From: Flammeovirgaceae bacterium UBA4659
GTDB lineage: Bacteria > Bacteroidota > Bacteroidia > Cytophagales > Cyclobacteriaceae
Assembly (NCBI GenBank): GCA_002405445.1
Contig: DHLV01000025.1
Span: forward strand, 64,635 to 70,116
Length of the DNA stretch: 5,482 nt
Direction: 5' to 3'
How positions within the stretch are numbered: the stretch's first letter is position 1; each line of letters begins with the position of its first letter. Shown here piece after piece: positions 1 to 5,482 of the stretch. The translations under genes and the position numbers were made by a program. Below the pieces are notes generated by a model. That model did not search any database and was not told where the DNA came from. It was given only the letters and a program-made list of their open reading frames with translations.

Positions 1-576
1 AATCCCCAGCGGCACCGTCAAACTAATGAAGCCCACCACAATGGCATAGAACAATATGTAGAAGATTTCTTTTTTCTCCGTCCTCAACAACTGAATTAAC
101 CTTCGCAACGGCCCGGGGTGCTCGCCTTCATCGCCCTGCAAACTCACCGGGCTTTCATAGCCGTAGATCGCATAAAATGTAACTTCACCGTCCTGGTTTT
201 TGATCAATCTACCGGGATCAAACAGAGACGATGGCGTACCTTCGATGTTAAGGTGCGTAACCTTGATCTTTCCATCTTTTGGGATGAGCAATGCAGGGTA
301 AAGGCGATTTTCGTCATCCCGAAAAAAAGTGAGTATGGGGGCCGTCTGTTCTGAGAAATAATCGAGTAGGGTCTTTTCGTCCAAACGGTTCTCCATAAAC
401 AGCAGGCGTATTTTGTTGCCGGCCTCCGTAAGGTCGCGTGCGAATTCCGCCACTTCGTCTTCGGCATAATTCCGTTGATTGGCCTCAATGTTTTTGATGT
501 CCTCTAAGTTGAACCCGTGGTTGAGTGCCAATGCAACTTCTCGCAAGATTTGGTGGATTTGGTTGTTTGTCAACAT
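1..576 (-). CDS. Toxin-secretion-type ABC exporter, N-terminal part (C-terminus beyond window)
   Basis: The visible 192 residues begin at an ATG (574-576) and stay open to the window edge. Residues 1-150 are soluble and mostly helical, followed by a beta-rich stretch around residues 80-140. A basic linker (PLRRLIQLLRTEKKE, about 156-170) leads into the first membrane segment (about 170-190, ending SLTVPLGI). This linker-plus-helix arrangement is what I know from type I secretion and HlyB-like exporters of Bacteroidota, in which a soluble N-terminal domain precedes the transmembrane and ATPase domains. No cysteine occurs in the visible part, so if the soluble domain is C39-peptidase-like it should be catalytically dead. 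The ATPase motifs would lie outside the window and are not seen. Only four bases separate this start from the TetR stop codon, so the two genes are very probably co-transcribed and translationally coupled. The family call rests on the linker and first helix; the substrate is unknown. Confidence 0.62.
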   Translation of the reverse strand, partial: MLTNNQIHQILREVALALNHGFNLEDIKNIEANQRNYAEDEVAEFARDLTEAGNKIRLLFMENRLDEKTLLDYFSEQTAPILTFFRDDENRLYPALLIPKDGKIKVTHLNIEGTPSSLFDPGRLIKNQDGEVTFYAIYGYESPVSLQGDEGEHPGPLRRLIQLLRTEKKEIFYILFYAIVVGFISLTVPLGI

Positions 577-580
577 AGGT

Positions 581-1255
581 TTATGCTTGGATTGAACGGA
601 AAGCCATGTCTTCTAAAAATGAATACAGTTTTTGGTAACGGTCTGCATCTGCCGTTAGTGCAGTGAGTGACGGCAGGTGGTTGGCGAAAAAAAGCTGCTG
701 GTTGGCGGTAACCAAAATAGTGCTCACCAGCGAAGGTGCAAACTGGTAACGGGGGTTGATTTGCAGAATAAAATCAGAAATCTTGTTGCAGATTGACTTC
801 AGTCCGCCAAACATGCCTGCCTGATTGAAGTCATCTACGCCTTTGTTCATGTATGTTTTGTCAAATTCAGCTACCACAATTCTGTGCAATGCTTCTTCAT
901 TCACAAATTCAAACGCAGGATCATATTTTTTTTCCTCGGCTATCACCCGCAAACAAGCCCGCAGTTTTTCTGTGGGGTCGGCTACTGCCGATGTATAAAT
1001 ATCGATGCGGTACTCCAGCCAATTCCAATACCAGGCAATCAGGTACAATAACAAGCGGTGCTTATTTTCGAAGTAGCGGTATATCGAGGCCTCGGTAGAG
1101 TCAATTTCGTGTGCAAGTTTTTTGAATGTGAACTGCTCAAAGCCGAGTTGGTCGATCATCTCAATACTCTTGCTGATGATACGCAGGCCCAACTGCGTAT
1201 GCTGTGGGTCGCGCACATACAGGTGTTCGTTCAATTTGAAAGTCAAGTTCGGCAT
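581..1255 (-). CDS. TetR/AcrR family transcriptional regulator
   Basis: This 224-residue protein has the usual TetR length. Residues 22-73 form the DNA-binding domain: a first helix (LRIISKSIEMIDQLGFE), then the helix-turn-helix with the family signature FTFKKLAHEI...EASIYRYFENKHRLLLYLI (about 42-73). The rest is an aromatic-rich helical domain (WYWNWLEYR at 76-83) that would bind a ligand and dimerise. I chose the ATG at 1253-1255. The reading frame stays open 19 codons further, to 1312, but that extension resembles no TetR N-terminus and would overlap the palindromes that look like operators. The gene ends four bases before the ABC exporter start, so it probably controls that exporter and itself, the usual arrangement for TetR-regulated efflux operons. 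Family assignment is secure; target and effector are inferred. Confidence 0.88.
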   Translation of the reverse strand: MPNLTFKLNEHLYVRDPQHTQLGLRIISKSIEMIDQLGFEQFTFKKLAHEIDSTEASIYRYFENKHRLLLYLIAWYWNWLEYRIDIYTSAVADPTEKLRACLRVIAEEKKYDPAFEFVNEEALHRIVVAEFDKTYMNKGVDDFNQAGMFGGLKSICNKISDFILQINPRYQFAPSLVSTILVTANQQLFFANHLPSLTALTADADRYQKLYSFLEDMAFRSIQA

Positions 1256-1259
1256 GATA

Positions 1260-1292
1260 CAGTTACAAACTGAAATGATAGCAATACTATCA
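1260..1292 (-). promoter_or_regulatory. Two adjacent palindromes, candidate TetR operators
   Basis: Two perfect inverted repeats lie immediately before the TetR start. The near one, 1260-1272, is CAGTT-aca-AACTG. The far one, 1276-1292, is TGATAG-caata-CTATCA. They are separated by three A residues. On the minus strand, GATATTTG at 1291-1298 matches the Bacteroidota -7 consensus TAnnTTTG at all but the first base and overlaps the far palindrome by two bases. I see no good -33 TTG at the expected distance, so the promoter itself is uncertain. TetR proteins usually bind palindromes of about 13-20 bp overlapping their own promoter, which fits. No binding is shown by the sequence. Confidence 0.45.
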
Positions 1293-1331
1293 AATATCGT
1301 AATTTCTACCAAAAGGTTACATCAGGCAGGT

Positions 1332-1377
1332 TGAAAAATGATAAAAATGCCATTTTTCAGGATTTTTTTAAAATCCT
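1332..1377 (-). terminator. Overlapping inverted repeats after the TauE/SafE gene, candidate terminator
   Basis: An 8-bp perfect stem with a 3-base loop (AGGATTTT/AAAATCCT, arms 1359-1366 and 1370-1377) begins at the exporter's stop codon. Next to it is a 9-bp repeat TGAAAAATG/CATTTTTCA (arms 1332-1340 and 1351-1359) with a 10-base loop, sharing base 1359. An alternative short stem, AAAAAT/ATTTTT, sits inside the second repeat and ends in a T-run on the minus strand. The stems are AT-rich and no long T-tract follows the first, so this is a weak intrinsic terminator at best. Its place between convergently oriented functions (end of exporter, promoter of TetR) supports a termination role. Confidence 0.4.
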
Positions 1378-2165
1378 TATGCCAATAGTATTTCTCGCAC
1401 CAAAATCCAGCAGCCCATCGCCAGCGTAAACCAACCAAAGGCTTTCTTCAGTTGCACGCCCGATACCTTTTTTGAGAGTACGTTTCCGAAATGGACGCCC
1501 ACGATGGCGATGGCCGTAATGGTGAGCAAAAACGGCCAGTCCACTTGCCGTGTGAGCAGGTCCCCCAAAAAGCCGGTGAGGGAGTTGAGTGCAATGATGA
1601 AAAGTGACGTGCCGGCTGCCGTTTTCATGGGCAACCCCGTGAGCAGCACCAAGGCCGGAATGATTAGGAATCCGCCTCCGGCACCAACCAATCCGGTGAG
1701 CAAACCAATCAACGTGCCTTCCGCAACCATCAAAAGGGTGTTATATTTTTTTCGGGATGGGTGGATTTCTCTGCGGCCGCGAATCATACTTACCGAGGTG
1801 AGCACCATCAATATGGCAAAGAGCCCTAGTAGAAATAGTCGCTTAGTAACGATCAGGTTACCAATTAAAAAAACAACATCTGGCAACGCAGGAATGATAA
1901 ACTTGCGGGTGGCAAAAATTGCAATGATAGATGGGATGCCGAACAGGAAGCCGGTTTTGATGTTGACCAAATGATCGCGGTATTTTGGCACGGCCCCGGC
2001 AAAGCTGGTGGTGCCAACAATAAACAGTGAATAAGCAGAGGCGGTGACGGCATCGAGCTTGAACAAGTAAACGAGAATAGGGATGGAGAGGATAGAGCCA
2101 CCGCCCCCAAGCAAGCCCAATAGAAATCCGATAAAGATGGCTGAAAAGTATCCGAAGTATTCCAA
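1377..2165 (-). CDS. Sulfite exporter TauE/SafE family membrane protein
   Basis: The 262-residue protein is almost entirely hydrophobic with about eight predicted membrane helices in two related halves. Each half opens with the glycine-rich family signature: LGLLGGGGSILSIPILVYLF (about 16-35) and TGLVGAGGGFLIIPALVLL (about 157-175). Between the halves is a basic cytoplasmic loop (RGRREIHPSRKK, 129-140). TauE/SafE proteins are inner-membrane carriers linked to export of sulfite, sulfoacetate or other organosulfur anions; the substrate here cannot be told from sequence. The start is a TTG (2163-2165): the frame upstream reaches a stop within about 20 bases, there is no early in-frame ATG, and MEYFGYFSAIFIGF fits the usual N-terminus. 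The codon sits at the end of a run of eight T residues. No sulfur-metabolism gene adjoins it. Confidence 0.88.
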   Translation of the reverse strand: MEYFGYFSAIFIGFLLGLLGGGGSILSIPILVYLFKLDAVTASAYSLFIVGTTSFAGAVPKYRDHLVNIKTGFLFGIPSIIAIFATRKFIIPALPDVVFLIGNLIVTKRLFLLGLFAILMVLTSVSMIRGRREIHPSRKKYNTLLMVAEGTLIGLLTGLVGAGGGFLIIPALVLLTGLPMKTAAGTSLFIIALNSLTGFLGDLLTRQVDWPFLLTITAIAIVGVHFGNVLSKKVSGVQLKKAFGWFTLAMGCWILVREILLA

Positions 2166-2200
2166 AAAAAATTTTTGTGCAAGCTAAGGAATGTTACTGC

Positions 2201-2228
2201 TAAATTTAAGTCTCAATTCTGAGCGCAA
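2201..2228 (-). promoter_or_regulatory. Possible promoter for the TauE/SafE gene
   Basis: On the minus strand a TTG (complement of CAA at 2226-2228) is followed after 17 bases by TAAATTTA (2201-2208), which matches the Bacteroidota -7 consensus TAnnTTTG in seven of eight positions. The spacing is at the lower end of the known range. Transcription would begin about 30 bases before the TTG start codon. The -33 half falls inside the larger inverted repeat at 2214-2281, which could therefore act as an operator. This is a consensus match only. Confidence 0.3.
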
Positions 2229-2281
2229 GCGAAGAATCCGCAAAATGTTGAGATTCTTCAGTCGTATCTCCTTCAGAATTG
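2214..2281. repeat. Nested inverted repeat between the small gene and the TauE/SafE gene
   Basis: Outer arms CAATTCTGA (2214-2222) and TCAGAATTG (2273-2281) are perfect 9-bp complements. Inside them, GAAGAATC (2231-2238) and GATTCTTC (2252-2259) form a perfect 8-bp stem with a 13-base loop. Unpaired segments of 8 and 13 bases separate the two stems, so as RNA this would fold as a long hairpin with an internal loop. No T-tract follows on the minus strand, so a classic intrinsic terminator is unlikely. It may be a leader or 3'-end structure or a protein-binding site. I do not recognise a known riboswitch. Confidence 0.5.
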
Positions 2282-2303
2282 TTTTTAGCTTGGGTTTGGT
2301 CAA

Positions 2304-2528
2304 TTACAAATCCTGCAAATCAATGTCGCGCTCACGTATCTCAAAGTCTTTTCCCTTGCCGAACTTAAAAAGTTCTTTGATGGTATAGCGCTCCAATGTG
2401 TGCAGGTCTTTTACGCGATAATCGTGGTGCGACAAAGCCTGTTCAATTTCAAACTCATACTTGTCACCAAAATTGATAAGCACGTATTGTTTGCCCACGC
2501 GCAGGGCGTTTAACGATAAACCGGCCAT
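2304..2528 (-). CDS. Small conserved-looking hypothetical protein paired with GroES-like gene
   Basis: This 74-residue protein is not one I can name. It has no signal peptide, membrane segment or cysteine. The pattern VGKQYVLINF-GDKYEFEIEQALSHHDYRVKDL (about 11-42) followed by YTIKELFKFGKGKDFEIRE (48-66) suggests a small beta-rich fold with alternating hydrophobic strands, perhaps SH3-like; this is inference from the residue pattern. It ends in an acidic tail (DIDLQDL). The ATG at 2526-2528 follows the GroES-like stop codon after a single base, so translation is probably coupled. An AGAGGA-like sequence inside the end of the upstream gene might help initiation. The tight pairing suggests a shared expression need rather than proving shared function. 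Confidence 0.75.
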   Translation of the reverse strand: MAGLSLNALRVGKQYVLINFGDKYEFEIEQALSHHDYRVKDLHTLERYTIKELFKFGKGKDFEIRERDIDLQDL

Positions 2529-2529
2529 A

Positions 2530-2904
2530 TCACAAATCCTCTTCTCGCTCCAACATCAAAATGGATGCCTGCGGCACAATGAAATACTTCTCGCTTTCGT
2601 ACATTACTTCAATGGCTCCCTTCTGCAAAAAAATGGCGAGGTCACCCTCTTGTGCTTGCAAGGGCAGGTACTTTACTGATTCTTCTTTGCCTTTCCACAA
2701 ATCGTCTTCATCGGCCGGCATGGGCAACGGATAACCGGGACCCACTTTTATAACATACCCACGCTGTATTTTCTCTTTTTCCTGAACACCTGGCGGTAGA
2801 TACAATCCACTGTCGGTGCGGTCAGATTCTTTTACGGGGCGGATGAGCACACGGTCGCCCACCACTATGAGTTTTTTTAGTTTATTGTCAGGAGTCAATT
2901 TCAT
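2530..2904 (-). CDS. GroES-family co-chaperone with internal insertion
   Basis: The 124-residue protein aligns by eye with GroES. VVGDRVLIRPVKESDRTDSGLYLPPG (about 14-39) matches the first strands and mobile loop, with LYL in the place of the hydrophobic tripeptide that GroES uses to bind GroEL. GYVIKVGPG (49-57) matches the strand that follows. YLPLQAQEGDLAIFLQKGAIEV and YFIVPQASILMLERE (79-120) match the C-terminal half. A segment rich in Pro, Asp and Glu (about 58-78) replaces the short GroES roof loop, which makes the protein longer than the usual 95-100 residues. No groEL lies beside it, so it is probably a paralog rather than the main groES. I chose the ATG at 2902-2904 because MKLTPDN fits the family and a -7 match lies just upstream; the ATG at 2920-2922 would add MGIFAP. 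Whether it works with GroEL is unknown. Confidence 0.82.
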   Translation of the reverse strand: MKLTPDNKLKKLIVVGDRVLIRPVKESDRTDSGLYLPPGVQEKEKIQRGYVIKVGPGYPLPMPADEDDLWKGKEESVKYLPLQAQEGDLAIFLQKGAIEVMYESEKYFIVPQASILMLEREEDL

Positions 2905-2909
2905 GGGGG

Positions 2910-2917
2910 CAAAGATA
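2910..2917 (-). promoter_or_regulatory. Perfect Bacteroidota -7 element ahead of the GroES-like gene
   Basis: The minus strand reads TATCTTTG here, an exact match to TAnnTTTG. It ends only five bases before the ATG at 2904, so transcription would begin at or next to the start codon and give a leaderless or nearly leaderless message. No clear TTG lies 17-23 bases upstream, which weakens the call. If used, the GroES-like gene and its small partner form their own transcription unit, separate from the upstream permease. Confidence 0.38.
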
Positions 2918-2935
2918 CCCATCCATTCAGAAATA

Positions 2936-4144
2936 TCATTCTCTTCGAATCGCTTCCACCGGGTCTAACTTCGAAGCGCGCATGGCCGGGTAGGTGCCAA
3001 AAACCACACCGACTAAAATTGCCAGCACCGCCACCACGCCAATCGTATTCCATGTGTAGGAAGCTTGAAAAGGTACTTTGGTAATGGCTTTCACAATAGG
3101 GACAATGGCCATCGTGCCCAAAATACCAAGTATCAGCCCACATACACTGCCTAACGTACTGATGGACACGGCCTCTGCCAGAAATTGCAATACTATGTCT
3201 TTTCGATTCGCACCGAGTGCTTTGCGCACCCCAATCTCTGTAGTGCGCTGCGTGACAGAAATTAACATCACGTTCATCACACCGATACCCCCAACAATTA
3301 CAGAAATGCCCACAATCAATCCCATAATCACCCGAAACAGCATAAACCCTTGCGTGGCCTGTTCCAGTCGAAACTCGTGCGTCATCAATTCCATGTCATC
3401 AAGGTTATTTGGATACTCCCTCTTCATCCAACCACGAATGGTTTCTTTCACAGACGCTACATCTTCGATATTTTCTACATCAAAAGCCACGCTTGGTGGG
3501 TAGGCTTTTAGCTCTTCATCTGTGAAAGCTGTGAGGGGCAGGTAGACTTCAGGCCGGTCAGATTTGTCATCGATGATTCCTATAACATTTACTTCGCGTT
3601 GATGGATGCGTAGCTTTTCATTTAGCCAGTTTTGTTTTTCTTTTGCTGCCTTTGCAAACGCCACGTTAATCACTGCACTGCCTGAATAGTTTTCAAAATC
3701 CTCAACGGAAAAAATTCTGCCTTTTTGTGTTGTAAAGGAAGGCTTAATTTTCTCACTGCAGCCGTACACCATGCTCACAATTTTTTGATTTGCAGCAACG
3801 ACTTCTGCAGATTGGGTACTGATTAAATATGCCTGCGCTGGTTTTGTAACGGCATTTCGCAACGCCCTAAACTTTGGGTAGGTGATGTACACAAAAGAAT
3901 CTTTTTTGACGGAAATACCATTTACTGTTTTGGTATTGCGAGGCGAGATGACAATCGACTTGAGCGAAGTGGTTTGGCTGATTTGGTCTTTTGCGTATTG
4001 CTCCATGCCATCAATCAATGAGAGGATAGATACCAGCGCGGCCACGCCAATGATCATTCCCAAAATTGATAGCAGTGTGTGAAATAAGTTGCCGTGCATG
4101 TTACTGACGGCCATGCTGAAGGAGGCAATGATTTTTTTGAGCAT
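2936..4144 (-). CDS. MacB/FtsX-type ABC transporter permease
   Basis: The 402 residues follow the MacB permease plan. A short cytoplasmic N-terminus leads to membrane helix 1 (about 21-43, TLLSILGMIIGVAALVSIL). A periplasmic domain of about 220 residues follows (about 45-265). The C-terminal FtsX domain has three helices (about 268-295, 322-350 and 366-388). Typical motifs are GGIGVMNVMLISVTQRTTEIGVRKALGA (285-312), which includes the coupling region to the ATPase, and the closing GTYPAMRASKLDPVEAIRRE (383-402). Such permeases do not form a channel; they transmit ATPase movement to the periplasm, driving export by MacAB-TolC-type pumps or related tasks. There is no ATPase domain in this protein and none in its neighbours in the window, so its MacB/LolD-like ATPase must come from elsewhere. 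The ATG at 4142-4144 gives the standard N-terminus. Substrate unknown. Confidence 0.9.
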   Translation of the reverse strand: MLKKIIASFSMAVSNMHGNLFHTLLSILGMIIGVAALVSILSLIDGMEQYAKDQISQTTSLKSIVISPRNTKTVNGISVKKDSFVYITYPKFRALRNAVTKPAQAYLISTQSAEVVAANQKIVSMVYGCSEKIKPSFTTQKGRIFSVEDFENYSGSAVINVAFAKAAKEKQNWLNEKLRIHQREVNVIGIIDDKSDRPEVYLPLTAFTDEELKAYPPSVAFDVENIEDVASVKETIRGWMKREYPNNLDDMELMTHEFRLEQATQGFMLFRVIMGLIVGISVIVGGIGVMNVMLISVTQRTTEIGVRKALGANRKDIVLQFLAEAVSISTLGSVCGLILGILGTMAIVPIVKAITKVPFQASYTWNTIGVVAVLAILVGVVFGTYPAMRASKLDPVEAIRRE

Positions 4145-4174
4145 AGGGTACCAATCGGATTACATAAGACTGCG

Positions 4175-4229
4175 AAAAAAAGAAAATGTTACAGCCGGGC
4201 GTTGGATGTCTTGACGCCCGAAAGACGGG
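4175..4229 (-). terminator. GC-rich hairpins with T-tract after rmuC, candidate terminator
   Basis: A perfect 7-bp stem CGGGCGT/ACGCCCG (arms 4196-4202 and 4214-4220) has an 11-base loop. On the minus strand it is followed, nine bases on, by an interrupted T-run (4175-4186). A competing stem CCCG/CGGG (4217-4220 and 4226-4229) uses part of the same arm, so the two cannot form together. The T-run lies farther from the stem than in a classic intrinsic terminator. The position 3' of rmuC fits termination. Confidence 0.42.
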
Positions 4230-4252
4230 ATTCCGGATGTCACGGGTGCACC
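4196..4252. repeat. Compact cluster of direct and inverted repeats, possible dispersed intergenic element
   Basis: Within 57 bases there are two copies of GGATGTC (4204-4210 and 4235-4241), two mutually exclusive GC stems (see the terminator entry), and an 8-base palindrome GGTGCACC (4245-4252) two bases beyond the rmuC stop codon. The block is more GC-rich than the sequence towards 4145. This density resembles dispersed intergenic palindromic elements seen in many bacteria, but a single copy in one window cannot establish that. Confidence 0.3.
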
Positions 4253-4254
4253 AA

Positions 4255-5482
4255 TCACTCCTGCCCAAATAAATCCGCTTGGTCCTCGGCCCGTTTCAGA
4301 AGTTTCGAGTCGATGCTTTTGTTGGCCTTGGCACCCAGCCGCTTCAACTCTTCTACACTGCGTGTTAAGTTGCCGGAGCCGGACGTGAGTTTCTTCATCG
4401 ACTCATCGTATGATTTTTTTGACAAGTCCATTTGGCGGCCCAGGTTGATGAGGTCTTCAGTAAAACCTACAAACTTGTCGTACAGCGCGCCAGCACGGCC
4501 AGCAATGTCGAGCACGTGCCGGTTTTGATATTCTTGTTTCCAAACGTTTTTAATCAGTTGCAGCGAGGGAATCAGCAAAGTAGGGCTTACAAACACAATG
4601 CGCTTTTGCAATGCTTCTTCATACAAATTCCGCTCCGACTGGATGGCCAAAATGTAGGCCGGCTCAATAGGAATGAACATGATGATGAAGTCCAGCCCGT
4701 GTTCGGAGATGTCTTGGTAATTTTTTTCGGTGAGCCCACGCATGTGTTGGCGAATGGAGACTAGGTGTGCTTTGAGCGCGCTGCCTTTCTCTTCGTCATT
4801 TTGGGCATTCACAAAATTGCTGTAAGCCGTTAAACTTACTTTCGAGTCAATGATCACGTGCCGGTTCTCAGGCAAACGAATGATCACATCAGGCCGGAGG
4901 CGACCCTCGGAAGTGGAAAATGATTCTTGAATGGAGTATTCTCTGTCGCGCTCCAGCCCTGATTTTTCCAAAATGCTTTCCAAAATAAATTCGCCCCAGG
5001 CGCCTTGTGTTTTGCTGTCGCCTTTGAGTGCGCGCGTCAGGTTCTCGGCTTCTTTGGTCATTTGCAGGTTAAGCTTCTGCAAGTTTTCTAACTGCTCGCG
5101 CAAAGCGGCATTGCGGGTAATGGTGTCTTTATGGGTGTCTTCTACGCGTTTTTTAAACTCGGCAATGTTTTCGTTAAAGGGTTTGAGCAGGTCGGTGATG
5201 TTCGACTTGTTTTGGTCGGTGAACTTTTTACTTTTTTCTTCAAAAATATCGTTGGCAAGGTTGCGGAATTGGTCAGCAAAAACTTTTTGGATGTCGCGCT
5301 GCTCTTCTAACTTTTCTTCGAGGCCACGGTTAATTGTTTCTTGCGCGATGAGGTTGTTGGTAGCGCGAATGCCTTTTTCTCGTTCGCTTTCCAGTGATTT
5401 TTTCAATTCTGCCAACTGGTCGGCTGCAAGCTTGTTTTTTTCCTGCTCGGCAATGAGGCGCGTTTTCAGTTCTTGCAGTGCA
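4255..5482 (-). CDS. rmuC: RmuC family DNA recombination protein (N-terminus beyond window)
   Basis: The frame is open to the window end, giving 408 residues; the true start lies upstream. E. coli RmuC is 475 residues, so about 20-70 residues, probably including an N-terminal membrane anchor, are missing. The first 150 residues visible form a charged coiled coil. The RmuC domain then spans about 155-365: GDSKTQGAWGEFILESILEKSGL (154-176), GRLRPDVIIRLPENRHVIIDSKVSL (193-217), FIIMFIPIEPAY (265-276) and LIKNVWKQEYQN (309-320). Glu164, Asp198, Asp212 and Lys214 fit a PD-(D/E)xK nuclease core. RmuC is known to limit inversions at short inverted repeats; its biochemical activity is inferred from the fold. 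It ends in a charged tail (KLLKRAEDQADLFGQE). A TTG at 5413-5415 could be mistaken for a start, but coding continues through it. Confidence 0.92.
   Translation of the reverse strand, partial: ALQELKTRLIAEQEKNKLAADQLAELKKSLESEREKGIRATNNLIAQETINRGLEEKLEEQRDIQKVFADQFRNLANDIFEEKSKKFTDQNKSNITDLLKPFNENIAEFKKRVEDTHKDTITRNAALREQLENLQKLNLQMTKEAENLTRALKGDSKTQGAWGEFILESILEKSGLERDREYSIQESFSTSEGRLRPDVIIRLPENRHVIIDSKVSLTAYSNFVNAQNDEEKGSALKAHLVSIRQHMRGLTEKNYQDISEHGLDFIIMFIPIEPAYILAIQSERNLYEEALQKRIVFVSPTLLIPSLQLIKNVWKQEYQNRHVLDIAGRAGALYDKFVGFTEDLINLGRQMDLSKKSYDESMKKLTSGSGNLTRSVEELKRLGAKANKSIDSKLLKRAEDQADLFGQE

Noticed and set aside
204..488. Open frame of 94 codons on the minus strand inside the exporter gene
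   Set aside because: It lies in a different frame from the well-supported exporter reading (1-576), has biased, arginine-rich composition and no recognisable domain.
1256..1312. N-terminal extension of the TetR protein by 19 residues
   Set aside because: The extension does not resemble any TetR N-terminus and it covers the two palindromes and the near-consensus -7 element.
1504..1974. Open frame of 156 codons on the plus strand
   Set aside because: It is antisense to the TauE/SafE gene, whose glycine motifs and membrane helices are clear; the plus-strand product shows no domain.
3078..3503. Open frame of 141 codons on the plus strand
   Set aside because: It is antisense to the FtsX domain of the permease and its low-complexity Thr/Ile/Pro composition is typical of an antisense shadow.
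4094..4528. Open frame of 144 codons on the plus strand crossing the rmuC-permease gap
   Set aside because: It overlaps the ends of two solid genes on the other strand and the repeat-rich gap, and the product has no recognisable motif.
4255..5415. rmuC starting at the TTG at 5413-5415
   Set aside because: The same frame continues upstream to the window end with coiled-coil coding sequence (ALQELKTRLIAEQEKNKLAADQ), so the gene is simply cut by the window.

Overview
This 5,482-base window reads as ordinary chromosomal DNA from a member of the Bacteroidota, most likely a Cytophagales-type organism. Three observations point there. The start codons lack convincing Shine-Dalgarno sequences. Sequences matching the Bacteroidota -7 consensus TAnnTTTG lie close to some starts. 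The proteins (GroES-family paralog with an insertion, TauE/SafE exporter, MacB-type permease, RmuC) resemble forms I associate with that phylum. No rRNA, tRNA, CRISPR array, insertion sequence or phage gene is visible.

All seven genes lie on the minus strand, so transcription runs from high to low coordinates. In that order they are: an rmuC-like DNA-recombination gene, 5'-truncated by the window end (4255-5482); a MacB/FtsX-type ABC permease (2936-4144); a GroES-family co-chaperone (2530-2904) followed after one base by a small unrecognised gene (2304-2528); a TauE/SafE anion exporter (1377-2165); a TetR/AcrR regulator (581-1255) followed after four bases by the N-terminal part of a toxin-secretion-type ABC exporter that runs off the window (1-576).

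Three intergenic gaps divide the strand into probable transcription units. Gap 4145-4254 holds GC-rich inverted and direct repeats and a T-tract, a candidate rmuC terminator or dispersed repeat. Gap 2166-2303 holds a nested inverted repeat and a possible promoter for the exporter. Gap 1256-1376 holds overlapping hairpins next to the exporter stop codon and two palindromes just ahead of the TetR start. The clearest functional unit is the TetR-ABC exporter pair, which looks like a self-regulated efflux or secretion operon. The groES-like gene and its small partner form a second tight pair, perhaps with their own promoter and a leaderless message.

I found no strong evidence of a novel system. 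The items most worth checking are the paired palindromes at the TetR promoter, the groES-like/small-gene pair, and the nested repeat ahead of the TauE gene.
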